Origin: Candidatus Eiseniibacteriota bacterium
Lineage (GTDB): Bacteria; Joyebacterota; Joyebacteria; Joyebacterales; Joyebacteraceae
Direction of reading: 5' to 3'
Assembly (NCBI GenBank): GCA_030613615.1
Contig: JAUWLR010000004.1
Location: 1 to 44,957 of the forward strand
Length of the DNA: 44,957 nt
The notes under the pieces are model-generated. The model did not search any database, was not told the DNA's origin, and saw only the letters and a program-made list of their open reading frames with translations. The translations under genes were made by a program, and so were the position numbers. How positions within the stretch are numbered: position 1 is the stretch's first letter; each line of letters begins with the position of its first letter. Of this stretch, positions 33,368 through 41,820 are shown piece after piece.

Positions 33368-35279
33368 CCGGGCCGACGGGGCGCGGGGACCATCCGGGGT
33401 TGGTGACGTTCTGTTCGTTGCGGCCGTCTCAGGCGCTCTCGGTTTCTGCTCGGGAGTCGGAGAGAGCGTCGTCAGGGCGCTTCAGCATTCCTTCTACTTC
33501 AACACCACTCGTTCTTACGGTTCCTTCCTCGTCGTGCCGGCGTTCTGGTACACCATCGCAGGAGCGGCGCTCGGAGCGCTCGTCGCGCTTGGCGTCCTCG
33601 TCTTCATCAGGCGGCGACGGGTCGCTCCGACGGCGATGGCAGTCTGCGCGGTTGTTCTCCTCATCTCCTACTGGGGTTCCATCTTCCGGAGCAGGTTCCT
33701 CGGTTCGCTCGGAAACGCGCTGGGTCACCTCGCGATGTTCGCAACGGCGCTTGTCCTGTTCATTGTCACCAGACGGCTTATCGGGAAAGCGATCGCGCTG
33801 GAGCCCCAGGAGCGGAGGAGAGCCCTCCGGTGGGGAGTGATGGTCGTGCTTGTCTTCGTGCTCGTGGCGGGCGTTGGTGGATGGGCGGCTCTCTCTGTGC
33901 CGGTGGGTCCCGGAGACAACCTGCCCGTCACGGCATCGCGGTCCGACGGTGCTCTCAATGTGCTCCTTATCACGATCGACACACTCCGGGCTGACCGCCT
34001 TGGCTGCTACGGATATCCGCTCGAGCGTGATCCACGGAGCAACGGATTGGGCACGTCTCCCGTCCTGGACGGTCTCGCGAGAGAGGGAACACGCTTCCAG
34101 AGCGCGATTGTCCCGATGATCGCGACCGATCCCAGCCTCGCCTCGATCATGACGTCGCTCTATCCAGCGGAGCACGGGGTCCTGCGGAATGCCGTCCAGC
34201 TCGACCGAGGGCACATGACTCTCGCTGAGATCTTTCACTCCGCGGGCTATCGCACGGGGGCGGCCGTCAGCGTCTGGCACCTGAACGGCTTCGTGTCCGG
34301 ACTCAGCCGGGGGTTCGGCGACTACTTCGACAGGGGTTTCCACGATCGGTTCGGCCGGCACTCCGCGTGGCGGCGTCTGCCGGGAGACGCGAGAGATAGC
34401 ATGTTCGCGCTCACGCGGGACGCTTACGCGACCTGTGAGCGGGCCGGCCAGTGGCTGGGCGACGGCGACGAGCGACCCTTCTTCCTGTGGGTCCATCTGT
34501 TCGACCCGCACAGATCCTACGTGTGCCACGAGAGCGACGCCGCGCCGTTTGACAGGGACGATGTCGAGCGCCTGGCCGGGCTCGAGGGGGAGGAGCTGGT
34601 CGAGCTCGCGGCGAGGGGCAGCAGGTTCTACGACTCCGAGATCCGACACGCTGACGCTGCGATCGGCGGTCTCCTGGAGGCCACCCGTGAGGCCGGGAAG
34701 CTCAGTGAGACCATTGTCATCGTCGTGTCGGACCACGGCGAGCACATGGACGAAGCCAGGCTCCAAAGGGCGCAGTGGTTCGGCCACTCCGATGTCTTCG
34801 AGGAGGCGTGTCGCGTCCCTCTTATGATCTGGCGACCCGGCCTGGTGGAGGTTGGCGTGGTATCTGAGCAGGTCAGCACGATGGACATCGGCCCGACACT
34901 CCTTGAGCTTGCCGGTGTGGTCGGCCCTGCGGATCGCGGGTGGATAGGCCGGAGCATGGTGGATCTTATTAGTGGAGGTCCGTGGGCGGAGGTACCGCTC
35001 GTCATCGATGCGAACCCGCATTCCGGCACGGACGTGGAGGGCCGGGCGCTGCGAGCCGGAGGATGGAAGTTCGTCACACGTCCCGGGTCGAGCGCGGAGC
35101 TGTACGATCTGGAGAGCGACCCTGACGAATTGCTGAATCTAGCTCACAGCGATAGCTGCAGGGCTGCGGCGATGTCGGGCGAGCTGGCCCGGATTGTGCA
35201 CGGTTGGAGCGGCGAGGAACCACCTGAGCCGGACGAGGCGACGCGCGAGAAGCTCCGGGCGTTGGGGTACGTTCACTAG
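33360..35279 (+). CDS. membrane-anchored sulfatase-fold protein, candidate phospho-transferase
   Basis: The 639-residue protein has four or five N-terminal helices within about 15-190, then an extracytoplasmic alkaline-phosphatase/sulfatase domain. Metal-site elements are Asp207 in ITIDTLRADRLG and Asp458-His459-Gly-Glu-His in VVSDHGEHMDE. The nucleophile position, Cys or Ser in true formylglycine sulfatases (C/S-x-P-S-R), is Thr256 here (TDPSLASIMTSLYP), and the Arg is missing. Thr is the nucleophile in LtaS- and EptA-type phosphotransferases, so transfer of a phospho-group to an envelope polymer or lipid is more likely than sulfate release; this is inference. The ATG overlaps the aspS stop. 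Confidence 0.82.
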   Translation: MTSRADGARGPSGVGDVLFVAAVSGALGFCSGVGESVVRALQHSFYFNTTRSYGSFLVVPAFWYTIAGAALGALVALGVLVFIRRRRVAPTAMAVCAVVLLISYWGSIFRSRFLGSLGNALGHLAMFATALVLFIVTRRLIGKAIALEPQERRRALRWGVMVVLVFVLVAGVGGWAALSVPVGPGDNLPVTASRSDGALNVLLITIDTLRADRLGCYGYPLERDPRSNGLGTSPVLDGLAREGTRFQSAIVPMIATDPSLASIMTSLYPAEHGVLRNAVQLDRGHMTLAEIFHSAGYRTGAAVSVWHLNGFVSGLSRGFGDYFDRGFHDRFGRHSAWRRLPGDARDSMFALTRDAYATCERAGQWLGDGDERPFFLWVHLFDPHRSYVCHESDAAPFDRDDVERLAGLEGEELVELAARGSRFYDSEIRHADAAIGGLLEATREAGKLSETIVIVVSDHGEHMDEARLQRAQWFGHSDVFEEACRVPLMIWRPGLVEVGVVSEQVSTMDIGPTLLELAGVVGPADRGWIGRSMVDLISGGPWAEVPLVIDANPHSGTDVEGRALRAGGWKFVTRPGSSAELYDLESDPDELLNLAHSDSCRAAAMSGELARIVHGWSGEEPPEPDEATREKLRALGYVH

Positions 35280-35354
35280 GTCACGATGGGTCAACGAGCT
35301 TGCCCCGGCCCCTCCTGAGGAGCCCTAAACGCGCACCAGTCAAGCAAATGGGGC

Positions 35355-35384
35355 TTGACAGTGCTGAGCAGCCTCTGATAGCAT
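35355..35384 (+). promoter_or_regulatory. extended -10 promoter of the lipoprotein genes
   Basis: TTGACA (35355-35360), an 18-base spacer and TAGCAT (35379-35384), with TGA directly before the -10 (TGnTAGCAT), form an extended -10 promoter about 90 bases ahead of the first lipoprotein. Confidence 0.65.
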
Positions 35385-35414
35385 CGAGGTAGAAGTAAGG
35401 GGTCTAGCTGGGTT

Positions 35415-35434
35415 TCGCCCCCGCTGAGGGGCGA
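35415..35434 (+). promoter_or_regulatory. leader hairpin before the lipoprotein gene
   Basis: TCGCCCC (35415-35421) and GGGGCGA (35428-35434) form a perfect 7-bp stem with a six-base loop, about 24 bases into the predicted transcript. No T run follows, so it is more likely a 5' stabiliser or binding site than a terminator. Confidence 0.45.
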
Positions 35435-35471
35435 CGCTGATATTGGTAGGTATGGAAGGAGGTGCCAACTG

Positions 35472-35765
35472 ATGGCACGCACGACCGTGAGGTACATCGC
35501 TCTCGCAGCGTTACTCCTCGTCCTGGGCGCCGCCCTGACAGGGTGCGGTCCCAAGCCTCCGTGCGAGGGGGCCGACGTGACGGCGGTCCAGTCGGTGCAG
35601 GATGAGTGCACCGCCGGCAACGACGAACTGGACGAGGCGCGTGACACGAGAGCCGCTCTGGAGGCCGACGTTACCTCTGCAAGAGCGGAGATCGCTGCGC
35701 TCGAGGGTCAGCCGAACGCCCTTGCTGCGCGTCTTCATGAACTCAGGAAGGGCAGCGGACGCTAG
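35472..35765 (+). CDS. small lipoprotein with a coiled-coil
   Basis: The 97-residue protein has a lipoprotein signal peptide ending in the lipobox LTGC (Cys25). The mature part is about 70 residues: a short linker with two further cysteines (31 and 46), then a Glu/Ala/Leu-rich helix (about 48-92) with coiled-coil spacing, reminiscent of Lpp-like or periplasmic linker proteins. A strong GGAAGGAGGTG lies before the ATG. The following gene is a related lipoprotein with a similar helix and two LysM domains, and the two may interact in the envelope. No family is recognised. Confidence 0.75.
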   Translation: MARTTVRYIALAALLLVLGAALTGCGPKPPCEGADVTAVQSVQDECTAGNDELDEARDTRAALEADVTSARAEIAALEGQPNALAARLHELRKGSGR

Positions 35766-35803
35766 TCGGCCGCGCTACGACGAAGAAAGGAGAGAGACCA
35801 AGA

Positions 35804-36499
35804 ATGCTGCACAAACTGGTTGTCACACTGGTCCTCCTCGTCGCCGTCGCGCTCGTGACCGGCTGCGCGCCGCAGATCACGAGGACGGCCGATCCGAGCG
35901 AGGGGGATTTCTACACCGAAGAGGAGTACCAGAAGCTTAATGCGGACCAGCAGAAGACGTACTGTGCGGACCTGCTCGCCGCATACGGTGATGCAGAGGG
36001 CTGCGTCAGCACCGCGCAGGCCGGCCTGGCGAGAGAGTCAGCAGCGATCGGCGACCTCGAAGGGGTGCTCGCCGGTCTCACGCCGCAGCTGAAGAGTCTC
36101 CGGAGCGAGGTCGAGGGTCTCCAGGGGCAGATAGCCTACTTCGAAGGGCTTCCGCGGATGTACATGGTCGAGAAGGGCGATTTCCTCTACAAGATAGCAG
36201 GCATGGAGGAGGTCTACGCGGACCCGCTCAAGTGGAAGAGGATCTGGCGCGCGAACAAGGGCGTCCTGGAAGGGTTCTCCGACCCGAACCTGATCTACCC
36301 GGACTGGGAGCTGACGATCCCGCGTGATTGGCCGCACAGCTACACGGTCAAGGAGGGCGAGAGCCTCTGGATGATCGCGAAGCGCTGGGAGATCTACGGG
36401 GACGGACGGCTGTGGGCGCAGATATTCGACGCCAACGGCGACGTCCTCGGCGACCCGGACCTGGTCAGGCCTGGCCAGACTCTGACTATTCCGCGCTAG
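35804..36499 (+). CDS. lipoprotein with coiled-coil and two LysM domains
   Basis: The 231-residue product has a lipobox VTGC (Cys21) and a helical region from about 38 to 115 with heptad-like Leu/Ala spacing. Two LysM domains follow: about 118-172 (MYMVEKGDFLYKIA to LTIPR) and 176-231 (HSYTVKEGESLWMIA to LTIPR). LysM binds the glycan of peptidoglycan, so the protein probably ties the outer membrane to the wall. The first LysM is atypical, with a longer charged insert (DPLKWKRIWRANKG). A strong terminator follows. Confidence 0.88.
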   Translation: MLHKLVVTLVLLVAVALVTGCAPQITRTADPSEGDFYTEEEYQKLNADQQKTYCADLLAAYGDAEGCVSTAQAGLARESAAIGDLEGVLAGLTPQLKSLRSEVEGLQGQIAYFEGLPRMYMVEKGDFLYKIAGMEEVYADPLKWKRIWRANKGVLEGFSDPNLIYPDWELTIPRDWPHSYTVKEGESLWMIAKRWEIYGDGRLWAQIFDANGDVLGDPDLVRPGQTLTIPR

Positions 36500-36608
36500 C
36501 GAGCGTGGTGATGCTGATTGGCTCGAGCTCGTTCAGGTGGTAGATGCAGGGGCGTGTGGAGAACCGGCGGGGAGAGTCTCTCAGCGATTAGATGCTTGCA
36601 TAAGACAT

Positions 36609-36656
36609 CGGGCTCTTGGTTCCTGGGTTCCCAGACGAACCAGGAGCCCGTTTTTT
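36609..36656 (+). terminator. strong intrinsic terminator after the LysM lipoprotein
   Basis: CGGGCTC-T-TGGTTC (36609-36622) pairs with GAACCA-G-GAGCCCG (36637-36650), a 14-bp stem with one G-T pair, followed by TTTTTT. The loop itself can pair (CTGGG-TT-CCCAG). It separates the lipoprotein unit from phoH. Confidence 0.92.
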
Positions 36657-36706
36657 GGGCGCGGCACTTGAGTAACGACACCCGCCGCCTCAGGGAGTGA
36701 TACCAC

Positions 36707-37681
36707 TTGAAGCACAAGGTCTCCGTCGAGGACATAGATTCAGTCCACCTGTATGGACGGAAGGACGTCAATCTTCGCCTGATACACGACTCGTTCGACG
36801 TGAAGGTGACTGCGCGCGATGGGGAGATAAGCATCGTCGGTGACGACGATGAGGTCGAGAAGGTCGAGAAGATCCTGACCGAGATGGCGAACCTCGTGCG
36901 CCGGGGGCGCACCGTGAGGCGCGAGGACGTGTCGTACGCGATCCGCATGGTCAAGTCGGACCACGCGGAGGAACTGACGCAGTTCTACGCCGACGGGGCT
37001 CGACTTAGGGGGCTGAAGAAGCTCGTCGAGCCGAAGACGGTCGGCCAGAAGAAGTACGTCGACACGATGCTGAAGCACGATATAGTCGTCGCCATCGGCC
37101 CGGCCGGGACCGGTAAGACGTACCTCGCCGTTGCGATGGCAGTGGCGGCTCTCAGGCAGAAGGACGTCGAGCGGATCGTGCTGGTGCGGCCGGCGGTCGA
37201 GGCCGGGGAGAGCCTCGGGTATCTTCCGGGCGACTACCAGGAGAAGATCGCGCCATATCTCCGCCCGCTCTACGATGCTCTCCGGGACATGATGGACCCC
37301 GAGCGTGTTAAGAAGCTGACGGAGATCGGCACGATCGAGGTCATTCCGCTGGCGTATATGAGGGGGCGCACTCTGAACGACGCGTTCGTCATCCTCGACG
37401 AGGCGCAGAACAGCACGCTGCCTCAGATGAAGATGTTCCTGACGAGACTCGGGTTCAACTCCCGCGCCGTCGTTACCGGAGACATCACGCAGATCGACCT
37501 GACCAGCAAGAAGATGTCAGGCCTGGTCAGGATTCAGGAGATACTGACAGATATCAAAGGGATCGAGTTCGTCTACCTGAACGAGAGCGACGTGGTGAGA
37601 CACAGGCTGGTGCGGGAAGTCATCAAGGCGTTCGAGCGCTACGCCAGGTCCAGAGAAGAGCAGGCGCAGGAGGACGACTGA
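36707..37681 (+). CDS. phoH: PhoH-like P-loop ATPase
   Basis: The 324-residue cytosolic protein has a KH-like N-terminus (about 15-65), then the PhoH ATPase domain with Walker A (GPAGTGKTYLA) and Walker B (AFVILDEAQNS). VLVRPAVEAGESLGYLPGD is a family hallmark. PhoH proteins are linked to RNA handling and usually precede ybeY, as they do here with one gene between. The start is a TTG behind GGGAGTGATACCAC. Its stop overlaps the next ATG by one base. Confidence 0.93.
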   Translation: MKHKVSVEDIDSVHLYGRKDVNLRLIHDSFDVKVTARDGEISIVGDDDEVEKVEKILTEMANLVRRGRTVRREDVSYAIRMVKSDHAEELTQFYADGARLRGLKKLVEPKTVGQKKYVDTMLKHDIVVAIGPAGTGKTYLAVAMAVAALRQKDVERIVLVRPAVEAGESLGYLPGDYQEKIAPYLRPLYDALRDMMDPERVKKLTEIGTIEVIPLAYMRGRTLNDAFVILDEAQNSTLPQMKMFLTRLGFNSRAVVTGDITQIDLTSKKMSGLVRIQEILTDIKGIEFVYLNESDVVRHRLVREVIKAFERYARSREEQAQEDD

Positions 37682-40092
37682 TGGCAGCGTTCTTTAGCCG
37701 AAAGAAGGATGCCGGGGTCAGAGCGGACCGCGTGTCTCTCGCGGGCGAGGGGCAGGAAGCGCGCGCGGTGGACGCGGCGCTCCGGTCGAAGATCCTCCTC
37801 TGGTTGGCCGTGATCGCCTTGTTCCTCGTGCTGCTTGAAGTCATGTTCCCGGCGGCCGTTCCTGGCAGCGGTATCGAGCTGTCTGCCGGGCAGATCGCGC
37901 GAGGGGAGATCACAGCACCCTTCGACTTCGACGTGCTCCGCCCCGCCGACGAGCTCGAACGGGAGCGAACGCTCGCCGCGAGCGACGTCGTCCCGGTGTA
38001 CGAGCTCGACGAGAGCGTCCAGGCTGAACAGCGCCGGCGCCTCGGCGGGTTCCTGTCTCGAGCCTACGGCATTCGCGTCGGTCCGGAATCGACGAGCCAG
38101 AAACAGGACATGCTGGGACAGCTTGGAGTGGCTCTGTCCGAGACGACGCGACAGATACTCGCTGACCCCTCACGGGCTGTCAGGGTGGAAGACAGCGCGC
38201 GCGAGGTTCTGAACGCCCTCTATGAGAGAGGGATTCTCAGACGCAGGGGCGCCCCCCAGTCTCCCGGGCAGACCGTGATGCTGGTGAAGGGCGACGACGA
38301 GAGCATGGTGCGCGTGCGCGACTTCCTCCCGCTGGATGGCATCGAGGAAGTCGTGCGACGTGAAGCCGTTCGCGCGCTCGAGGACCGCCTGATGGCAGAA
38401 GCCGTGCGAGAGATTGTCTCGCCGTTCATCCGAGGCAACATCGTCTTCGACTCGGAGGAAACGGAGCACAGAAGACAGGAGGCCAGTGAAGCCGTAAGCG
38501 AGTACACCGGGCGCGACTTCAAGAAGGATGAGGTCATTCTTCAGCGCGGCGAGAGAATCACGCAAGAGCACGTGACCATCGTTAGATCGATGGGCATCCA
38601 GCGCAATGAGCTTCTCCAGTTGGAGGCCGGTCCGACGCGCTTCTTCCCGTCTCTCGGCAGGATCCTGGAGGCGCTCCTGCTGCTCGGTGTGCTGGCCATC
38701 TACCTGAGCGTCAGGCGCCCCGGGGTGTTGCTCGACAACCGCTTCCGGTTGCTCTTTATGGTGCTGGTCGTGCTCGTGATGGCGGGTGCCGCCGCCGTGC
38801 GCGGCGTGACCGACGCGTCGGAGTACCTCGTTCCTGTCGCCGTTCTTGCGATGCTGGCGTCGATGCTGTTCGGCTTTGAAGTGGCGGTGATCTCCACCAT
38901 CGTAGTCGTACTCCTGGCGGGCATATACACGGGGTTCGGGTTCTCGTTCGTGCTCGTCTCGCTCGTCGCCGGCGTAGTCGCGGCGCATTCCGTCAGGCGC
39001 GTGAGACACCGGGAGGACTTCTATCTTTCCGGGATCAGGGTCGTTGTCGCTTACGCCGTGGCGATCTTCATCGCCGACGTCTCGAACGCCGACGTCGGCA
39101 TGGCGACGCTGACGCGCTGCGGTTTGGGCGGGCTCAACGCGATCATTAGCATGGGCATTGTCATAGTGGTCCTGCCTCTCTTCGAGCGCGGGTTCAAGGT
39201 TACCACAGACATAACGCTGCTCGAGCTTGCCGACATGAACAGGCCGCTTCTACGGAAGATGGCGATGTCGTCTCCAGGCACCTACCATCACAGCATCGTG
39301 GTCGGGAATCTGTCGGAGGCGGCGGCGAAGGCCATCGGCGCCAACGGGCTCCTGGCCCGCGTCGCGTCCTACTACCACGATATCGGCAAGCTGGTCGCCC
39401 CGGGCTACTTCGTCGAGAACCAACAGGGCCTCGAGCCGGACGACAGCAAGCACACCGGTCTCAAGCCCAAGGTCTCGAGTCTGGTCATCCGCGCACACGT
39501 CAAGGACGGCGTGGAGCTCGCGGTGAAGGAAAGACTGCCGGAGCCGCTGGTCGACGTCATCCGTGAGCATCACGGGACGAGCGCGATGGAGTACTTCTAC
39601 AACAGGGCGCTCGAAGACGCGGAGAATCCGGACGAGATAAACAGGGCCGACTACAGCTACCCCGGGCCCAGACCGCGCAGCAAGGAGTCGGCCATCATCG
39701 CGCTGGCCGACACGATCGAGGCGCGCATACGGTCGATCGGTGACTCGGTCACCCCCAAACGGATAGAGGCGGAGATCGAGGAGGTCATCGAGAAGCGGTG
39801 GCACGACCATCAGCTCGACGACGCCGAGCTGACGCTCTCCGACCTGCGCAAGATACGGGAGGCCTTCTTCCGTGTGCTCGCGGGGATGTACCATCAGCGC
39901 ATCCGCTACCCCGACCAGGACAACGGCGGATCTCCAGAGAACGGCTCGAGTGGCGCGGGTGGTGAGAGCGGCTCGGGCGGCGCGGGCGGTGAGAACGGCT
40001 CGAGCGGCGCGGGTGGTGAGGGCGGCTCGACGGCGCGCGGCGGCGGCGACGAGCTGGGGAAGGAACCCGCCGGGGGCAAAGATGCCGCTTAG
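37681..40092 (+). CDS. 7TM-HD phosphohydrolase, PgpH/YqfF type
   Basis: The 803-residue protein has an N-terminal helix (about 40-60), a 7TMR-HDED extracytoplasmic domain (to about 320), about seven membrane helices (330-510) and a cytoplasmic HD domain. HD-site residues include His536/His537 (TYHHS), His566-Asp567 (YYHDIGK), EHHGT and ALADTIE. PgpH of Listeria hydrolyses the second messenger c-di-AMP, and that is the likely activity. After about residue 745 the chain becomes a Gly/Ser/Glu tail with a nine-residue repeat, absent from typical homologues. The ybeY start lies inside its last codons. Confidence 0.92.
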   Translation: MAAFFSRKKDAGVRADRVSLAGEGQEARAVDAALRSKILLWLAVIALFLVLLEVMFPAAVPGSGIELSAGQIARGEITAPFDFDVLRPADELERERTLAASDVVPVYELDESVQAEQRRRLGGFLSRAYGIRVGPESTSQKQDMLGQLGVALSETTRQILADPSRAVRVEDSAREVLNALYERGILRRRGAPQSPGQTVMLVKGDDESMVRVRDFLPLDGIEEVVRREAVRALEDRLMAEAVREIVSPFIRGNIVFDSEETEHRRQEASEAVSEYTGRDFKKDEVILQRGERITQEHVTIVRSMGIQRNELLQLEAGPTRFFPSLGRILEALLLLGVLAIYLSVRRPGVLLDNRFRLLFMVLVVLVMAGAAAVRGVTDASEYLVPVAVLAMLASMLFGFEVAVISTIVVVLLAGIYTGFGFSFVLVSLVAGVVAAHSVRRVRHREDFYLSGIRVVVAYAVAIFIADVSNADVGMATLTRCGLGGLNAIISMGIVIVVLPLFERGFKVTTDITLLELADMNRPLLRKMAMSSPGTYHHSIVVGNLSEAAAKAIGANGLLARVASYYHDIGKLVAPGYFVENQQGLEPDDSKHTGLKPKVSSLVIRAHVKDGVELAVKERLPEPLVDVIREHHGTSAMEYFYNRALEDAENPDEINRADYSYPGPRPRSKESAIIALADTIEARIRSIGDSVTPKRIEAEIEEVIEKRWHDHQLDDAELTLSDLRKIREAFFRVLAGMYHQRIRYPDQDNGGSPENGSSGAGGESGSGGAGGENGSSGAGGEGGSTARGGGDELGKEPAGGKDAA
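39937..40044 (+). repeat. 27-base tandem repeat coding a Gly-rich tail
   Basis: Four successive 27-base units encode ENGSSGAGG, ESGSGGAGG, ENGSSGAGG and the decayed EGGSTARGG, at the C-terminus of the 7TM-HD protein. Copies 1 and 3 give identical peptides with small silent differences. Copy number may vary between strains by slippage. Confidence 0.85.
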
Positions 40093-40543
40093 AGTACAGA
40101 ACAGGCAGCGCCTGCTCAAGCTGGACACACCCGACATCAGGCGTCTGGTCGGCCTCATTCTGGATGACCACGGAAGCGGCGACGGCGATCTCACTATCGT
40201 CTTCGCACGCGACGACTTCGTCAAGGAGCTCAACGCGGCATACCGCGACATTGATCGCACGACCGACGTTCTGGCCTTCGCCACGTGCGACGGCGAGCCT
40301 CCTGGTGTCGAGGGAGACCCCGACAAGCTCGAGCGGGTCCTCGGGGACGTCGTCATCTCAACTGACAGAGCGATTGCGCAGGCGAGGCGCTACAGGCGAA
40401 CGCCAGAGCGCGAGATTCTCAAGCTTGTGGCTCACGGCGTGCTGCATCTCGTGGGGCACGACCACGCGACCGCCGGTTCCCGCACGAAGATGAGGAACCT
40501 GGAGAACAGGTACCTCCGTACCCTCTCGAAGAACAGACAATGA
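40082..40543 (+). CDS. ybeY: endoribonuclease/rRNA maturation factor YbeY
   Basis: The 153-residue metalloprotein takes part in 16S rRNA 3' end processing and ribosome quality control. The zinc motif H-G-V-L-H-L-V-G-H-D-H gives His118, His122 and His128 as ligands, and TTDVLAFA and LGDVVIS are family segments. The ATG at 40082 overlaps the end of the upstream gene. Its own stop overlaps the start of the CorC-like gene (ATGA). Confidence 0.95.
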   Translation: MPLRVQNRQRLLKLDTPDIRRLVGLILDDHGSGDGDLTIVFARDDFVKELNAAYRDIDRTTDVLAFATCDGEPPGVEGDPDKLERVLGDVVISTDRAIAQARRYRRTPEREILKLVAHGVLHLVGHDHATAGSRTKMRNLENRYLRTLSKNRQ

Positions 40544-41817
40544 GCTATCTACTCTCGGCCAGCGTCGGATTCGCAGCACTCCTCTACTTCTCGGGCTTCT
40601 TCTCGGGTTCCGAGACGGCCTTCTTTTCTCTCTCGAAGCTCGACCTCGGTGAGATGCCGCCCGGAAGCCGCGTCCGCCGGCTGATGGACAAGCCGGAGAA
40701 GCTGCTCATAGCCATCCTGGTTGGGAACACGCTCGTCAACGTCGCCGCTGCCTCGCTGGGAGCGCTGGCGGCGCTGGCGCTGAGCCGCGCCCGCCACTAC
40801 CCGGAGGGACTGACCATCGCCCTCGAGGTGGGTGTGGTCACGTTCGTGCTCCTGGTGATCGGCGAGGTCGCTCCCAAAATGTACGCGATGCAGCGGAACG
40901 TCGCCGTCGCCCGCAGGAACGCGGGTCTTCTGTCCGTCGTCATGAACGTGCTGCGTCCGGTTGTCAGCGCTCTGGACATGCTGGCCGGGAAGCTCAGCGG
41001 AGGTGCGGCGGGCGAGGAGCGCCCGTTCGTCACCGCCGAGGAACTCCGCACCATCGTTGCCCTGAGCGAGGAGCGCGGAACGCTCGAGGAAGACGAACGC
41101 GACATGATCGACAGCGTGATGGAGTTCGGTGACACAGTCGTCAGAGAGCTGATGGTCCCGCGCGTAGACATGGAGTGCTTCGACAGCGCGGTGACGGTTG
41201 GCGCGGCCACCGACGGCGTGAAAGAGCTGGGCTTCGCCCGCGTGCCGGTCTACGAAGGCGACATTGACCACATCGTCGGGGTCCTCTATGCAAAGGACCT
41301 TCTGAAATTCGACACGGAGACCGACCGTGATCGGTCCATCACCGACATTTTGCGTTCACCTCTCTTCACGCCCGAGAGCAAGAACGCCGGGGAGCTCCTG
41401 CGAGAACTGCAGCGCAGGCGCACGCACATCGCGATCGTCGTCGACGAGTACGGTGGGACGGCCGGGCTGGTAACGCTCGAGGACTTGATCGAGGAGATAG
41501 TCGGTGAGATACGAGACGAGCACGACCAGGAGGAGAAGCCGCTCCTGACGATCGTGGACAGGCGTACGCTCATTGCGGACGGCATCGTCCGGCTGGATGA
41601 GCTCGCCGAGAGCATGGAGCTTACGTTCGAGGGAGAGGGTGTCGAGACGCTGGGTGGCTACCTGATGGAAGCCTTCGGGCGCATTCCGTCCGAGGGAGAG
41701 CAGCTCGAGCGCGACGGCGCCGAGTTCACGATCGAGTCCGTGGTTGAGCAGCGAATCACGAGCGTGCGCGTCGTGAAAGTCGACCACCGCGAATCCGAAG
41801 AGTCGGAGGATCAGTAA
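40540..41817 (+). CDS. CorC/HlyC-family CNNM membrane protein with CBS domains, first copy
   Basis: The 425-residue protein has a DUF21/CNNM membrane domain (about 1-190, starting with [14 protein letters not shown]), a CBS pair (about 205-330, with [23 protein letters not shown]) and a CorC_HlyC C-terminal domain (about 345-420). Such proteins are implicated in magnesium or cobalt export; the haemolysin name is historical. Overlap with ybeY is common in bacteria. A close relative follows after three bases. Confidence 0.92.
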   Translation: MSYLLSASVGFAALLYFSGFFSGSETAFFSLSKLDLGEMPPGSRVRRLMDKPEKLLIAILVGNTLVNVAAASLGALAALALSRARHYPEGLTIALEVGVVTFVLLVIGEVAPKMYAMQRNVAVARRNAGLLSVVMNVLRPVVSALDMLAGKLSGGAAGEERPFVTAEELRTIVALSEERGTLEEDERDMIDSVMEFGDTVVRELMVPRVDMECFDSAVTVGAATDGVKELGFARVPVYEGDIDHIVGVLYAKDLLKFDTETDRDRSITDILRSPLFTPESKNAGELLRELQRRRTHIAIVVDEYGGTAGLVTLEDLIEEIVGEIRDEHDQEEKPLLTIVDRRTLIADGIVRLDELAESMELTFEGEGVETLGGYLMEAFGRIPSEGEQLERDGAEFTIESVVEQRITSVRVVKVDHRESEESEDQ

Positions 41818-41820
41818 ACC

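Noticed and set aside
33429-35021. 530-codon open frame on the minus strand opposite the sulfatase-fold gene
   Set aside because: The product is Arg/Asp/Glu-rich low-complexity sequence; the plus-strand gene has conserved catalytic motifs.
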